A stretch of 64,000 nucleotides of DNA from Halichondria panicea (taxonomy: Eukaryota > Porifera > Demospongiae > Suberitida > Halichondriidae): assembly GCF_963675165.1 (NCBI RefSeq), contig NC_087385.1, positions 3,472,501-3,536,500 of the forward strand, read 5' to 3'. The position numbers and the translations under genes are program-made. The notes below the pieces were generated by a model. It did not search any database and was not told the origin of the DNA. It worked only from the letters and a program-made list of their open reading frames with translations. Below, one piece after another: positions 12,401 through 22,500 of this stretch (its first letter is position 1; the number at the start of each line of letters is the position of its first letter).

Positions 12401-12691
12401 GTGTCACATATTTATATTTGGAGGGTCGCCTTAAATCGAATAAGTACAATATTGTTTTCGCTGACAATTAATCGACAGCTACAGCTTAAGTTTAACTGTA
12501 GACTGACCAGGCATAGAGTGGATAAAGGAGTCTTTCCTTGTGTGCACTCCTGATTTGGGAGGATTCTCAACCTTCTTAAGACCATGTTGTCTCAAAACTT
12601 CTTTGCACAGGTCGACAGTTTCTGTAAGAGTGAGCCCTGCATTGAGAACATCAGGTTCGGAGAGGTAGGTGAATGTTAGTTTCTTAGACAT
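6477..12691 (-). CDS. Ornithine cyclodeaminase / mu-crystallin family protein
   Basis: Three exons on the minus strand: 12691-12508, 7406-7290, 7183-6477, giving 335 residues, the usual family length. Both introns are phase 1. Residues 1-61 contain the family N-terminal pattern, with PPKSGVHTR then MPG; exon 2 gives YLEEADVCGIKWVSGYPAN; exon 3 has the GIRTAA block at about 114-119 and the nucleotide-binding loop GTGVQG at 140-145 of a Rossmann fold, followed by an acidic residue at the end of the next strand (RYYDD). Family members are cytosolic NAD(P)-dependent enzymes: bacterial ornithine cyclodeaminases, alanine dehydrogenases and amino-acid synthases, and animal mu-crystallin/ketimine reductase. 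The substrate cannot be read from sequence. The exon structure, with a 5.1 kb first intron, shows it is a resident eukaryotic gene and not bacterial contamination. Confidence 0.88.
7465..8142. mobile_element. TACAGTAGACTCTCG-type element, long copy
   Basis: Left end TACAGTGGATTCTCGTTAATC, right end GGAATAGCGATAGTCTATGTACTGTA. Shares blocks GGCCACCCTTGGGACAGTGCA, GTATATCGAGGTGGCCGTAC and GGGCAGCCAGTACTGGCCAG with the shorter copy at 9642-10067; the extra length lies in about 7600-7860. A long minus-strand open frame inside is not conserved between copies. Confidence 0.75.
9374..9481. repeat. Short hairpin repeat
   Basis: CAGGCTTTACTTTTTCTT at the left is repeated inverted as AAGAAAAAGTAAAGCCTG at the right. 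No coding content. Confidence 0.6.
9642..10067. mobile_element. TACAGTAGACTCTCG-type MITE
   Basis: A 426-bp copy with intact inverted ends: left TACAGTAGACTCTCGTTAAT, right AATAGCGAGAGTCTACTGTA. Interior carries GGCCGGAAT...GAGGTGGCCGTACTTCAG in both orientations. Best preserved copy in the window. Confidence 0.82.
10651..11230. repeat. Tandem duplication, period about 306 bp
   Basis: The segment starting ACGAGTGTTGCAAGCGTGCG at 10651 starts again at 10957, and both copies end in AACAAGCAGTCTAAAA. Copies differ by scattered substitutions and small indels. The shared segment (TTGCTTTCGCTCAAAAGTATT...) also appears once near 11885 and inverted near 43160, so the duplicated unit is itself a dispersed repeat. 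Confidence 0.72.
11455..11935. repeat. Dispersed repeat copy (CCTCGAGGC family)
   Basis: Contains CCACGAATCAAAATCCAAGAG, TCGCATTGCAACCGTTGAGCA, then a CA/GA tract and TTTACCGTATCCCTCGTGCGG. The same blocks occur at about 17390-17570, 40570-40960 and 42645-42985 (inverted), with weaker relatives near 1500-2160 and 30670-31130. No coding capacity seen. Confidence 0.6.
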
Positions 12692-14234
12692 CTCACTTGA
12701 ACAACTAGCCTACAGGCAAAGTAGAAAGCCTTCGAATGCACTCTTGATAATATAATTGCTAGCTAGCTACCGGTAGCTAGCAGGAAATAGACAAAGTTCA
12801 GGTCAGTTCAGAGGAGCAAGGTCGAGTCAGGGCTGCCAATTGGCCAAGCATGCAGTGCAACAAGCATGCGCATAATGTTTTATGCATTTTCACGTGATCA
12901 GATTTAATTTATGTAGGGACAATAGCACTAACCAGAGATTAATAATTTTACCGTATAGCCGGTAATTTTCGTTTTTTCGTGGGGCAAAAAATTCGTACCT
13001 GCTGAAGTGTTAACCAGAGATCAGAAGAGGTCCGACACGAGTACCTCGATTAGACTAAAATTAAGTTAATTAATCATATGCAACAACGCTTCACTGTTGA
13101 ATTTTTTGCACATGACCAAGCCTATAGTCGTATCAGAAATGGTTATAACCAGTGCACTGCAGCATCCATCAGATGTCACAGAGAGCGTGCACATGAAGTT
13201 GGTAAAATTGACCCATGAAGTAAAGCGTACTTTTTTGCTCGTGTTTTGGCTCCCCCCTGGCACTTTAAGGCTGATACGTCATTTGGCAGGTAACTGAGGG
13301 TGTAAGCTATAGTTTGGTACCATGCAACCTCATCATGTCTTGACAATTATTATATAGGTGTCCTGCAGTTCCAAGAACTTGACTCAATGAGGAGGCCACT
13401 GAAAAATCAAGGGCCTCCCATTCCGGCCATTATTTGAAAAAGGGGAGATGGGTTTGACGGGGGTATTGGGTGTGCATGGTTCACTGCTGGGTTGCATGGG
13501 TTACCAATGGGAAAAAGTGGGCAAAATTGAGGTCAGTGCATGAGTATATAAGAGCTTGTTGCAGAAATCTGCACGTGAATCGAGTGAGGTACGTAGCAGA
13601 GATTGAAATTTTAGCAAGAATCATTCAGCAGTTATCCACTTATGCATGAGTGCATTGACTTATACACAAATGCACCGACTTATACATAAGTGCATTGACT
13701 TATACACATGCAGGTAAAATGAATGGTTAACTTGAAGCGATGATTTTCGTGAGTAACATTTCATTACGTGCACTACATTGTATGGTTCCGATAAAGTATA
13801 TATTATAACTACACCTACATGTAGTACTGTGTGCGATTGAACAGTTGCACTAGCTGTCTAAACACTAGCTACTCCTCGAGCTATTGAACTGCAGAACTGC
13901 AGAACTCTTGCTAGCTACATAAAGCTGCGTTACGTAGAAGGTATATCTTAAGGTATTGGTCCAGATATTTAACTACCAGAGTTTCCGCTGTATTAGAACA
14001 ACGAACATTTCAGAAAAGTGTCGGAGATAATTAGAAGATATATGGTACATGTAGGAGTAAACAGACTTGATTATCAATGTTCACTTGAATAAATGTTCTT
14101 TAAACAATCGCAATTATTATACTAATCGTACAAAATGTACCAGTGCAATGTACATAATTATTAATGCTAGAGTTCTACACAGTGATTGAATCAAAAAGCC
14201 CTTGGCTACAAAATAAAAAATCGGGCTATTAGAA
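12692..14234. other. Intergenic stretch
   Basis: Between the start of the cyclodeaminase and the end of the AP-4 mu gene, both on the minus strand. It holds a half copy of a type A fold-back element (about 12950-13000), a short array of TTATACATAAGTGCA-like units at about 13639-13715, and a relic of the TACCGTATATCTTCTAATT family (13826-14047). Two overlapping open frames near 13066-13297 have no recognisable content. No gene supported. Confidence 0.5.
13826..14047. mobile_element. Relic of TACCGTATATCTTCTAATT-family MITE
   Basis: Shares GTGCGATTGAACAGTTGCACT, CCGCTGTATTAGAACAACGAA and ATAATTAGAAGATATATGGTA with the copies at 51268-52071, 56303-56708 and 57453-57942. The right end is recognisable; the left end is lost. 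Confidence 0.6.
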
Positions 14235-17200
14235 TTATACTCTAAAAACATAAGAGTCGCTGCAATAGTTTCCATTGGGTGAGGTATTGTGTGTATGCGA
14301 GTGAATGTGTGCGTGCATGTGCATATGAATATTGGACAATAATACAAGTACATTATTATTATAGGTGTACATTAATCTATTTGAGTTGAATTTGGCCCTG
14401 AAAGTTCTATGGTAAATGTATATAGGTGGTTGGAGCTTACCATCTTTAAAGCATATAAAATACATTATTATTTTGTAGGAGCGCTTTTTTACAAGGAATC
14501 CAAATACAAAGTTATGACAATTAACACAAACATACTTTACATGCCAACACCATTAGGAAGTTGATTGACTGTGTCATGTACAGTATGTTGAATAAAAAAA
14601 GTACTGGTACTCACCTGTGCGTAATGTAGCGCACCCATCGATAAGGCATGTAGGAAGAGGACTTGCCCTTCTCCATCACTCTTAGAAACCTGATGGTGAG
14701 ACCGGAACAGATGTACATGGGGATCTCAAAGTCCAGACTGATGGCATTGATTTCTTTCTTTGTGGTGCGGCCAATTTCAGATAGAAACAGCTGTGTGTGT
14801 ATATGTACATGTATGTGCCAGTGTATGTTTGTAAACATGCATGCATGTATATACACGGTTTTTTCAAGGTACATGTATAGTGTGCTGAAAAAATGTATAT
14901 ATTATACAGCTGTGATTTCCAATACAATAACAGTAAGTTGCAAACACACAATGTAAAACAATAGGCACCTACGTAATAAACAATCAAGGATTGGTATCCT
15001 CAAAACAAGCTGACTCAAAGCAATGGGAGTTTGAATGTCAGCTTGGTTTAAAGCCAGTTAGGTGTAATACATGCACATGCACACAGCTTTATATGCAGTT
15101 GCATAGAAGTCTAATTTAGGAGCCAGAACAAACAACATTTATCATTTGGGGCATAAATAATAATTATGTGAGCATCAGCTAGTGCTTCATTAGAGCGGCA
15201 GATACTACATTCAATCACTTCACGAGTTCATTTAATTAGCATTCAATTTAGAAAAATTAGTTTGGCACTAAGATTAGTGTGGTGCCTTTGTTAGACTTCA
15301 GGATACATGGATGCACAAAAAGCCACGTACTAGTACAATCATAGTCAAGTGCCCCACTTTAGGGGATAACAACAGTGAAATATAGATTCATATGGAGATC
15401 GATCCACTCCTAGATCCTGGTGGCAGTATAATTATCATGTACTGTATACCTATACATGTACTGTACAATAGATTGTAATAGGATCGAGCTATACATGTAT
15501 GTACCTAACCCTCTTGATAGTTGATGTACGTTTGTACAACGGTGAACCCTCTCAAGAAACTTAATACCGTGTATCTTCTAATTTATCGGACACTTCTAAT
15601 TATCCCGGACACTTTTTCTGGGCAATTTTCGTTGTTCTAGCTAATACAGCTGTCACTCTGGTGCTTTTTTATTTTACTAAGCATTCGGACAATACCTTGA
15701 AAAATTTGAGTACATTCCAAGCAACGTAGATTTATAGTGCTGTAAATTAGTTTTGAGGTTTTAGATAGCTAGTGCAACTATTCAGTCGCACACTGTTCTA
15801 GCTAGCTCGCATGCAGCTGCATGCTTGTTCTAATTATTCCGGACAACCCTTATTCCGGCTCTCTGAAGTACGGCCACCTTGATATACCGGCCATTTGGTT
15901 TGGCACAAATTGCTAGCTAGGTGTTTACTGTGCACACAAAACTCACCCTGAAATGCAGCCACTTGCTATTCCGTATACTGGCCAGTACTGGCTGCCCCAA
16001 ACTAAGTTTTCAATGTAGTTTATTACGGCCTGATATGACGTTTTGGGTGTAGTTTGGCAGCATTACACTTAAATAGAGAGCATCATTATCCTTCGTTATC
16101 CTTGAGACAGAACCACAAAATTAGTCACTAGATTTGAGGTAAGGTCGTTTTTTAGCTACGGCTATTCTCCGGCCAGGCTGCACTAACTGTCTCAAGGGTG
16201 ACTGGATTAACGAGAGTCTACTGTATAACTAACACTAAAAAAATCGAGCCTGACAATCAATTATAGGCATACACTGCCAATAATTATTGCGGCAATGAAT
16301 GCATACATTGTACATCTATTTACAGTGTGTATGTATGACCACCACCACTGCCTACCTTCAAAATTAAAATATGCTCAATCCCACCCTCTAGTTTTTTGAG
16401 CTTCCAGACAAATGTCTTGTCAGTTAGTTTGAGGTCGGTGGTCTGGCCAGGACCCAGAGGCTCATGGGAGGAGCTTGTAGTCGCTTTAGGGACTGGTATA
16501 CGCACAGTCACATTAGTGGCTGAGCTGTAGAATGACACATGGACTGACATACATGTAGCAAAAAAAACGTTCTGTACAGATCTATAAGAACATGTGTGTA
16601 AGTTTCTCACCCCAAAGAGTCCAGTGGCTACAACATAAATACTGTACACGTATCGTAAGAACCCACATTTCAGCATCATATGAAACTCACGTTTTTTGAG
16701 TAACGTCAGACTTTAGTCTGACACAGAGTCTTAAGCTCTTGGCCAAGTCACCCTCCTCAATGGTGGTGTACACTCTGAATGGAATGCTGTTAAGAAACTC
16801 TCCTGTCACTCGGTAGTTCATCAGAGTGAACTGTGAGAGGAAGATCACATGTACTGTACATGTATGTATAATCGTCCATCAGCATCAAACAACCATTAGT
16901 CATATATATTATATAGCTAGCTATTGAGTTCACCGAATGGATATAATATACAATGATAACTCGCCTCCCCATCAGGTGCTATGATGCTCAGAGAGCGGTC
17001 CTTTTCAAAACTCTCCATCTCTGCACTCTCATGGAAATTACAGTCATCGAGGACCACTCCACCTAGTCCATGTCTTCGCTCCTCTCGTCCAATAGTGAGG
17101 TCCTCATTGAGTCCCAGTCTGATCTCAGCATCCCCAGTCAGAAAACTCTTCATCTGAATGCACCCATCAATGTGTGATCGAAGTACGTTGCCCTGGAAGA

Positions 17201-19226
17201 AGAAGACCAAGAGGATTCTACTTAACTATGTAGAATGGAGCAACCAAATTAAAAGAAGAACATAATTACATATTCGTCCCCTATACATGTACAACAATAC
17301 TTTTCAAAATGAAATCACCGCGGGTGCTGATGCCTCGGTGGAGGTGCCAAAGCTACATTAGCTTTTATACTCATTCATATTAATTCGAGAACGAAGCATT
17401 TTTTTGCAAATCCAGGGATTAAAATCCAAGAACCATGACTAGAAGCCTATAGAAACTCTTACTTAAATTTATTGATCCATGAGCAGCTGTAGCAGTCTAC
17501 ACAGACAGACAGACAGACACACGCACACTACTACCGTATACCTCGCTTGCGCATGCGTACCAAGGCATAAATATCCGCCCACCCTTTGTTTAGCCTATGA
17601 AGTTATAAAAACAGGTGGGCGATTCGACAGTTAACTACGGTATATCCATAATTAAGTGCACTGTGAACAACATTGACCATGCACTTACATTAGCTGCCAC
17701 AAGGATTGTAAGTCTCTCGAGTAGGTCGATAAAAATCTCATTCTTCTGGTTACGAAGTGTCTCCAGGGAAGTAGCAATTGGCTTGTTGGCCGCATGACTG
17801 GGTAGGGTGCTGGTACCCTGTGATCTTTGAACTCCACTCTTTGAGTCGTATGAAACAGGACATGGGCTATTACAAATGTATGATTTCAGAATCTCAGTTG
17901 ACGTTCCTTGAGGATACCCAAAGTCCTGAACAATTTAGAGGGGTACAGGATTAGTGGCACATACGGTGTATTTATGTAAGGACAAGTACATGTGCACATA
18001 ATTTTATATATAATTATACTCACCATAACTTCATCTAGTAGCTCATAGATAAGAACAAAGTTCAAGCGAATTGCCTCTTCATTAAGCACACCACAGTAGT
18101 CTTTGCACAGTCCAGCTACCCTACAGACGTTTAGCACATGTGTGGGGGGTCCAGGTGGGGCTAATAGAGTGTAATAGGTCATACAAAAAGGCTCCATATA
18201 CCGTATAGCGGGTAAGTTTCGTGGGGCAAAATATTCGTGGTTTTCGTGGTTGGAGGTCTGACCACGAATATTTTACCCACGAATGAAGCGACATTGCCTA
18301 CCTTTACCTACAATCCAAGCAGCAACCACGAAAATATTACCCACGAAATGTCTCAATATTGCTGAACCACGAATATTTTGTCCCCCGAAAATTACCCGCT
18401 ATACGGTAGTATGCGAGACCAGTTCAGCTGTGATTCAAATCATGACATGCACTGACCATGCATGCACTGTAATACATGTACAGGTACGACAATTAGCATC
18501 GATAGACTTAAAAACGGTATACAGAAAAACCGATCGATTATCCGGCAGGGCACATTTCTCTACGACAGGATCACTAATAATTAAGAAACAGGCATGTCCT
18601 TTAATGCACAGTATGGAGATAAGCATGCGCAGACGACCACATGTGTTTATCAATTAGTGAGTGGACCAAGGTTATTCATATGGCATATTCAGTGATTCGA
18701 CCTGGCTCTTGAACGAAGGTTCTACTCAGTCAGATACAAGTAGTTGGGCTAGCATTATTTTGTCCAATAGTGCCTAGTACATTTGTACATGTACCTTGAC
18801 AGAAATTCCAGCACATAGGATGGTGAGACATTGAATTTTGTGGCACAGACAAAGTAAAGACCATTCCTTTTCACGTAGAGAAAATGCACACCATCTTCAC
18901 TTTGCTGAATGAAAAGAATAACATTGGTTTGTTATTTTAATAGAAAATCTCACGATTGTGGGTGGTGGTTGTGTGCCTTTCGTTTCCTTCCATGACTTGA
19001 CCTGTTTGTAGAATATATCAGCAGAGCCCTTAGGGATATCAGCCCTGTCTAATCAAAGGAGTTGAAGTCAAACAAGTTTTGAATGGTATGCATTTTTGAA
19101 TGGCATTGATTAAACATTTTAAGTAGAAATTAGTCCTGTGGCCATCCAACCACATATTTTTAGCTAGGATCTGACGTAAACTTGTGAAGAACCAATAAAG
19201 CTATGTACGTAGTAATAATTATATTG

Positions 19227-19263
<37 letters not shown>

Positions 19264-19356
19264 GTGTGTGTGTGACATAGATTTGATTGAAAGGATACAG
19301 TCTCTGAAAACAATAGTATCTCCTCTGGGTGAGAGAATAAATACTTGGGAGAGCAT
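14235..19356 (-). CDS. AP4M1: AP-4 complex subunit mu
   Basis: Ten minus-strand exons: 19356-19299, 19048-18954, 18904-18795, 18120-18024, 17925-17689, 17192-16965, 16830-16691, 16524-16356, 14790-14615, 14259-14235; 444 residues in a continuous frame. The start MLSQVFILSPRGDTIVFRDY is a typical mu-chain longin start. Residues 1 to about 140 form the longin-like domain, ending in the NFVLIYELLDEVM helix; residues about 190-444 form the mu homology domain (FIDLLERLTILVAAN, then MKSFLTGDAEIRLGLNEDL, FTLMNYRV). The end, PYRWVRYITHSDSYVFRV, and the GLTIRFLRVMEKGKS strand fit AP-4 better than AP-1, -2 or -3. AP-4 is a clathrin-independent coat at the trans-Golgi that sorts cargo by tyrosine-based signals bound by the mu domain. 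Intron 6 has a GC donor (GAG|GCGAGT). The ATG is 187 bp from the divergent ASPP-type gene. Confidence 0.92.
15567..15849. mobile_element. Truncated TACCGTATATCTTCTAATT-family MITE
   Basis: Left end TACCGTGTATCTTCTAATTT followed by ATCGGACACTTCTAATTATCC and the GTGCAACTATTCAGTCGCACA block. The right part stops at TTATTCCGGACAA, where it abuts a TACAGTAGACTCTCG-type element. Lies in intron 8 of AP4M1. Confidence 0.7.
15850..16225. mobile_element. TACAGTAGACTCTCG-type MITE, inverted copy
   Basis: Right end GGATTAACGAGAGTCTACTGTA is intact; the left end is cut at ATTCCGGCTCTCTGAAGTAC. Same interior blocks as 9642-10067, in the opposite orientation. Lies in intron 8 of AP4M1. Confidence 0.74.
17320..17570. 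repeat. Dispersed repeat copy in an AP4M1 intron
   Basis: Shares GGATTAAAATCCAAGAACCA, a GACAGACAGACAGACACACG tract and a TACCGTATACCTCGC block with the repeat at 11455-11935. Lies in the intron between AP4M1 exons 5 and 6. Confidence 0.55.
18199..18408. mobile_element. MITE, TACCGTATAG group, type A
   Basis: Left TACCGTATAGCGGGTAAGTTT, right AAAATTACCCGCTATACGGTA. Interior repeats TTCGTGG/CCACGAA many times, so the whole 210 bp is close to self-complementary. Lies in intron 3 of AP4M1. Confidence 0.82.
19230..19275. repeat. (TG)n microsatellite
   Basis: About 22 TG units with one GCGT interruption, on the plus strand. It lies inside intron 1 of AP4M1, which is transcribed as CA repeats from the minus strand. 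Confidence 0.9.
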
Positions 19357-19543
19357 AGCTATATATATATATGTAGTAAGGTCTTTCTATCTTGATCGCA
19401 GTTTTTATACGTAATTATTTCACATTATTTTTATTCTAATTAAAGTTCACTCTGGGCGGTACCACAGGGGTATTTCCCCTTCAGTATTTTGCCAGAGCTT
19501 TGATTGGTAAATGTGGTACGCAGATCGGAGGCTCCAGCTCCAT
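19357..19543. promoter_or_regulatory. Shared region between divergent AP4M1 and ASPP-type genes
   Basis: Only 187 bp separate the two start codons, so both 5' UTRs and core promoters must lie here or overlap the first exons. The stretch carries a short AT repeat (ATATATATAT near 19362), a GGTACCACAGGGG/TTTCCCC block near 19459 and no clear TATA box. Bidirectional activity is inferred from spacing. Confidence 0.55.
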
Positions 19544-22500
19544 ATGTCTCTATCAATAATAATAAGTTGTTCTACTGGATTTCATTCCAGCCTTGCTCTT
19601 GAACTGAAAAATGGGGATACTGTCTCAAATGTTATGCAAGAGTGTGGCTTCTCTGACCCAAGTCTCAAAACGGGGGCGTGGCAGTTACTTGAAAAATGGA
19701 GCAATTGCAGTAAGTTAGAGATCTACTAATGTTAGTGAACCAGCCACTTGTCTAGTATTTAGTGAATGTCATTATGTGGCTCTCGCCCCTACAACTAGCA
19801 TACAAATTCTGCATGTGTTATTGTGTAGATTTTAATACAATCATACTTAACTTGCAATTGTAGTGTCGCATTTCGTAGATTGTAAGGTATTAAGTTATGT
19901 ATTAAACCTATACACAGGGAGAGCACTTTCTCCTCACGAGGATATGTTTATGTTGAATGGAGAATGGGGAAATTTGTTTCGTGCAAGTTTTCAACTTCAG
20001 CAGAAAAAAATGAAAAAGAAGAGAAAAGGTAACCATTTATACCTGTACGTCTATACACTGCCCATGCATGTGGTAAGCCATAGAGTGTGCATGTTCAGCC
20101 TTGGGGTATATGTATTCAGAGAGCAATATTATTATAAGCATATGTACTCATCTCTGTTCACACTTTTATGTTCCTTAAAAACAGTTTGCTTATTAAACAA
20201 ATCCATGGCGTCTTGCTCATGTGGAACTTTACTGTACATGACTACTACTTTAATCTCAACACTGCAGTCTTTAAAGATTTAAATCGATGTTATAAGTCAA
20301 CTATTTTAATATGTGTTGCACAAAGATTAATGTTAAGCACGATATCTTTTCAATGTTGGCTCACAATCTTTAATAGTGAACAGAACCAAAAAGAAAGCTG
20401 CGTTACTTTCTCATCCTAAACTCTTCTTGAAAAAGTGCACACATAAGGTAAACTACATCTTCTGAGTGTCTAATTGAATTTTTCCTTTGCGCAGAGACTA
20501 TACTGTGCTAAATGGGTGATGGTACAGGCATTAAGGCAGAATAGGAAGAAGTACAGTAACCTCTTGCTCAACAGGATTGTAAAGCAAGATCCGTTGTGGG
20601 GTCCTTTAGAGCCAACACCACTGGACTCACTACAAGCTGAGCTGAACTCCAAAAAGACCAGAAATCTTGAGCTCTGTATGTTCTAAAGTATATTTACCCG
20701 AGGCGCGCGTGGGCGGCCACGGGTATAGTAGTCGTTTGGTTTGTCTGTTTGTAATTTCTGGGTCTGCTTACCTGGATACCATAGCACTGCGATTATAGCA
20801 GGATAGCCTTCACACAATAAGTTATTAGTTTTAACAATGGTATTTTGATGTTAGAGCTTTGTTGTCAAACAAAAGCGAGCAAAACTAAGAAGCATGAACT
20901 TTCACGTTCGCCAGCTAGCTGGCTACACGCGGCCTTTATTCGAGGTACCCTTCGTATTTACAGCTGAAGTGATCCCGTACCAAAAACAGTGGAAAAGGGT
21001 CACTACAATAGAAAGCTAGAATTGTGACTTGCTGTTAGCTGACTCCGGGATCCTACTCCAGGAGTCATACTTCTCCAAGACTCCGCTGTGATCCTAGACT
21101 AGGACCTAGTCCACTGTGCATGCCTCATGTACCACTAAAACTCTGTTCAGCATGCCTCCAGTCTGGTTTAGTTTTATTGCTCCTGAGTTGCTGTGCTAGA
21201 CAGCTCAGTCATACATCACTACATGCACTGCATTTTATCACTCTTCTGGTTTCTTTATAATCATGTCACCAGCCGAGGGTTTGCACTTTAGTGCTCTAGT
21301 TCATCCTCTTTTTGACATTATACCTCCTATTCATGCACTGCAGCCTCAGAAATTGCGGACCTCAATATATCTTCTACTAGGCTACGGAATGAGACCCATA
21401 TTCTACGACAGAAGGAGCAGGAGCTTACAAAAAGGTTGACTCAGCTCCAAGATGAGGTGTCTGTTAAGAAAGAGGAGAAGGATAGACGAGGACCTAAGGA
21501 CCTGACTCATGTCCAGACGGACATTATTAAACTGAGGAGGGAATTGGAGGTACATACTATCAAGGGCTTATATAAAGAGAATGCAACTCAGACTATTCTC
21601 AGACTTAGCAAAATGTTTGTGGTTACAATTTTTAGGCCTTCCGCCCACACAAAATGCAGACCATTAACTTTTTCCAGTACAGTAGAACCTCCCTAATCCG
21701 AATAGAGCCGGACCAGACTCCATCCGAATTCATGAAATTTCCGGATTAACGGATGTCATTAATTAATTATGAATATCATTAACGAAGACACTTGTGTATG
21801 TGTATTATGATATTACTGTGGCCAGACTGGGGAAGCTGCTAGCTAGAATAGTCTTTAGTCTCAACTTTCAGTGAGTCTTGTGAGCTTTCTTTGTTTTCTT
21901 TGCAGTGGCCATTGTATTGAGCGTAGTATTGAGCAGTTTATTACTGCTGATCGATTCAGCAAGCAAGTTAGAGTGCGCATGCGCAGTAGTCTATTCTACT
22001 GACAGCCCCTCCTCTTTTTCAGTTTGCCATTTTGTCCGGATTTGCGAGGTTTCTGACTAAAGGGTCCTGGTTCTACTGTAGTGGATTCTATTTAAAGTAT
22101 ATCCTGCCTCTGATATGAATTTTGCAGAGTACCTAAGATAGATAGTGAGTTGCATGCCCTCTTCTACGGTGGCCGAGAATTAAGGGTCACCCGCCTCCGC
22201 CACTAGAATGAAATGCGCGCGCTGAGGTTTTGTTAACTTCGCGCGCGGTTAAACAAAGAACCGTCAACACATTTTCAGGTCAGTCTGCATATATAACGTC
22301 AAAGGTCAATGAATCATATCTGCATTCTAATTAACGCACGTATTACTTTTGTTGGAATGGCTATATTTGATGCAGGTAAATTGGAGTTGGTCCCACTATT
22401 ATAATTATAGTATCAGGGTCTGTATACGATTATGCTAGTGATCTTCAAGAGTATATAGCTCTAGGATCAAATCCATCACTGCATGGATAGCCTGACCTTG

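Larger units (their letters stand above)
7407..12507 (-). other. Intron 1 of the cyclodeaminase gene
   Basis: 5.1 kb with minus-strand donor GTCAGT and acceptor GGCTTTAG. It holds two TACAGTAGACTCTCG elements (7465-8142, 9642-10067), a small hairpin (9374-9481), a 306-bp tandem duplication (10651-11230) and a dispersed repeat carrying the CCTCGAGGCATAATTATTATG end (about 11455-11935). The longest open frames here lie inside repeats and match no family I recognise. Confidence 0.6.

Noticed and set aside
6477..12691. Recent bacterial transfer or contamination for the cyclodeaminase
   Set aside because: The gene has two spliceosomal introns, animal-type splice sites and host repeats within intron 1. 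An ancient transfer cannot be excluded.
13097..13297. Overlapping open frames on both strands near 13066-13297
   Set aside because: Complementary frames of about 65 codons with no domain-like content and no splice-linked partners; treated as chance.
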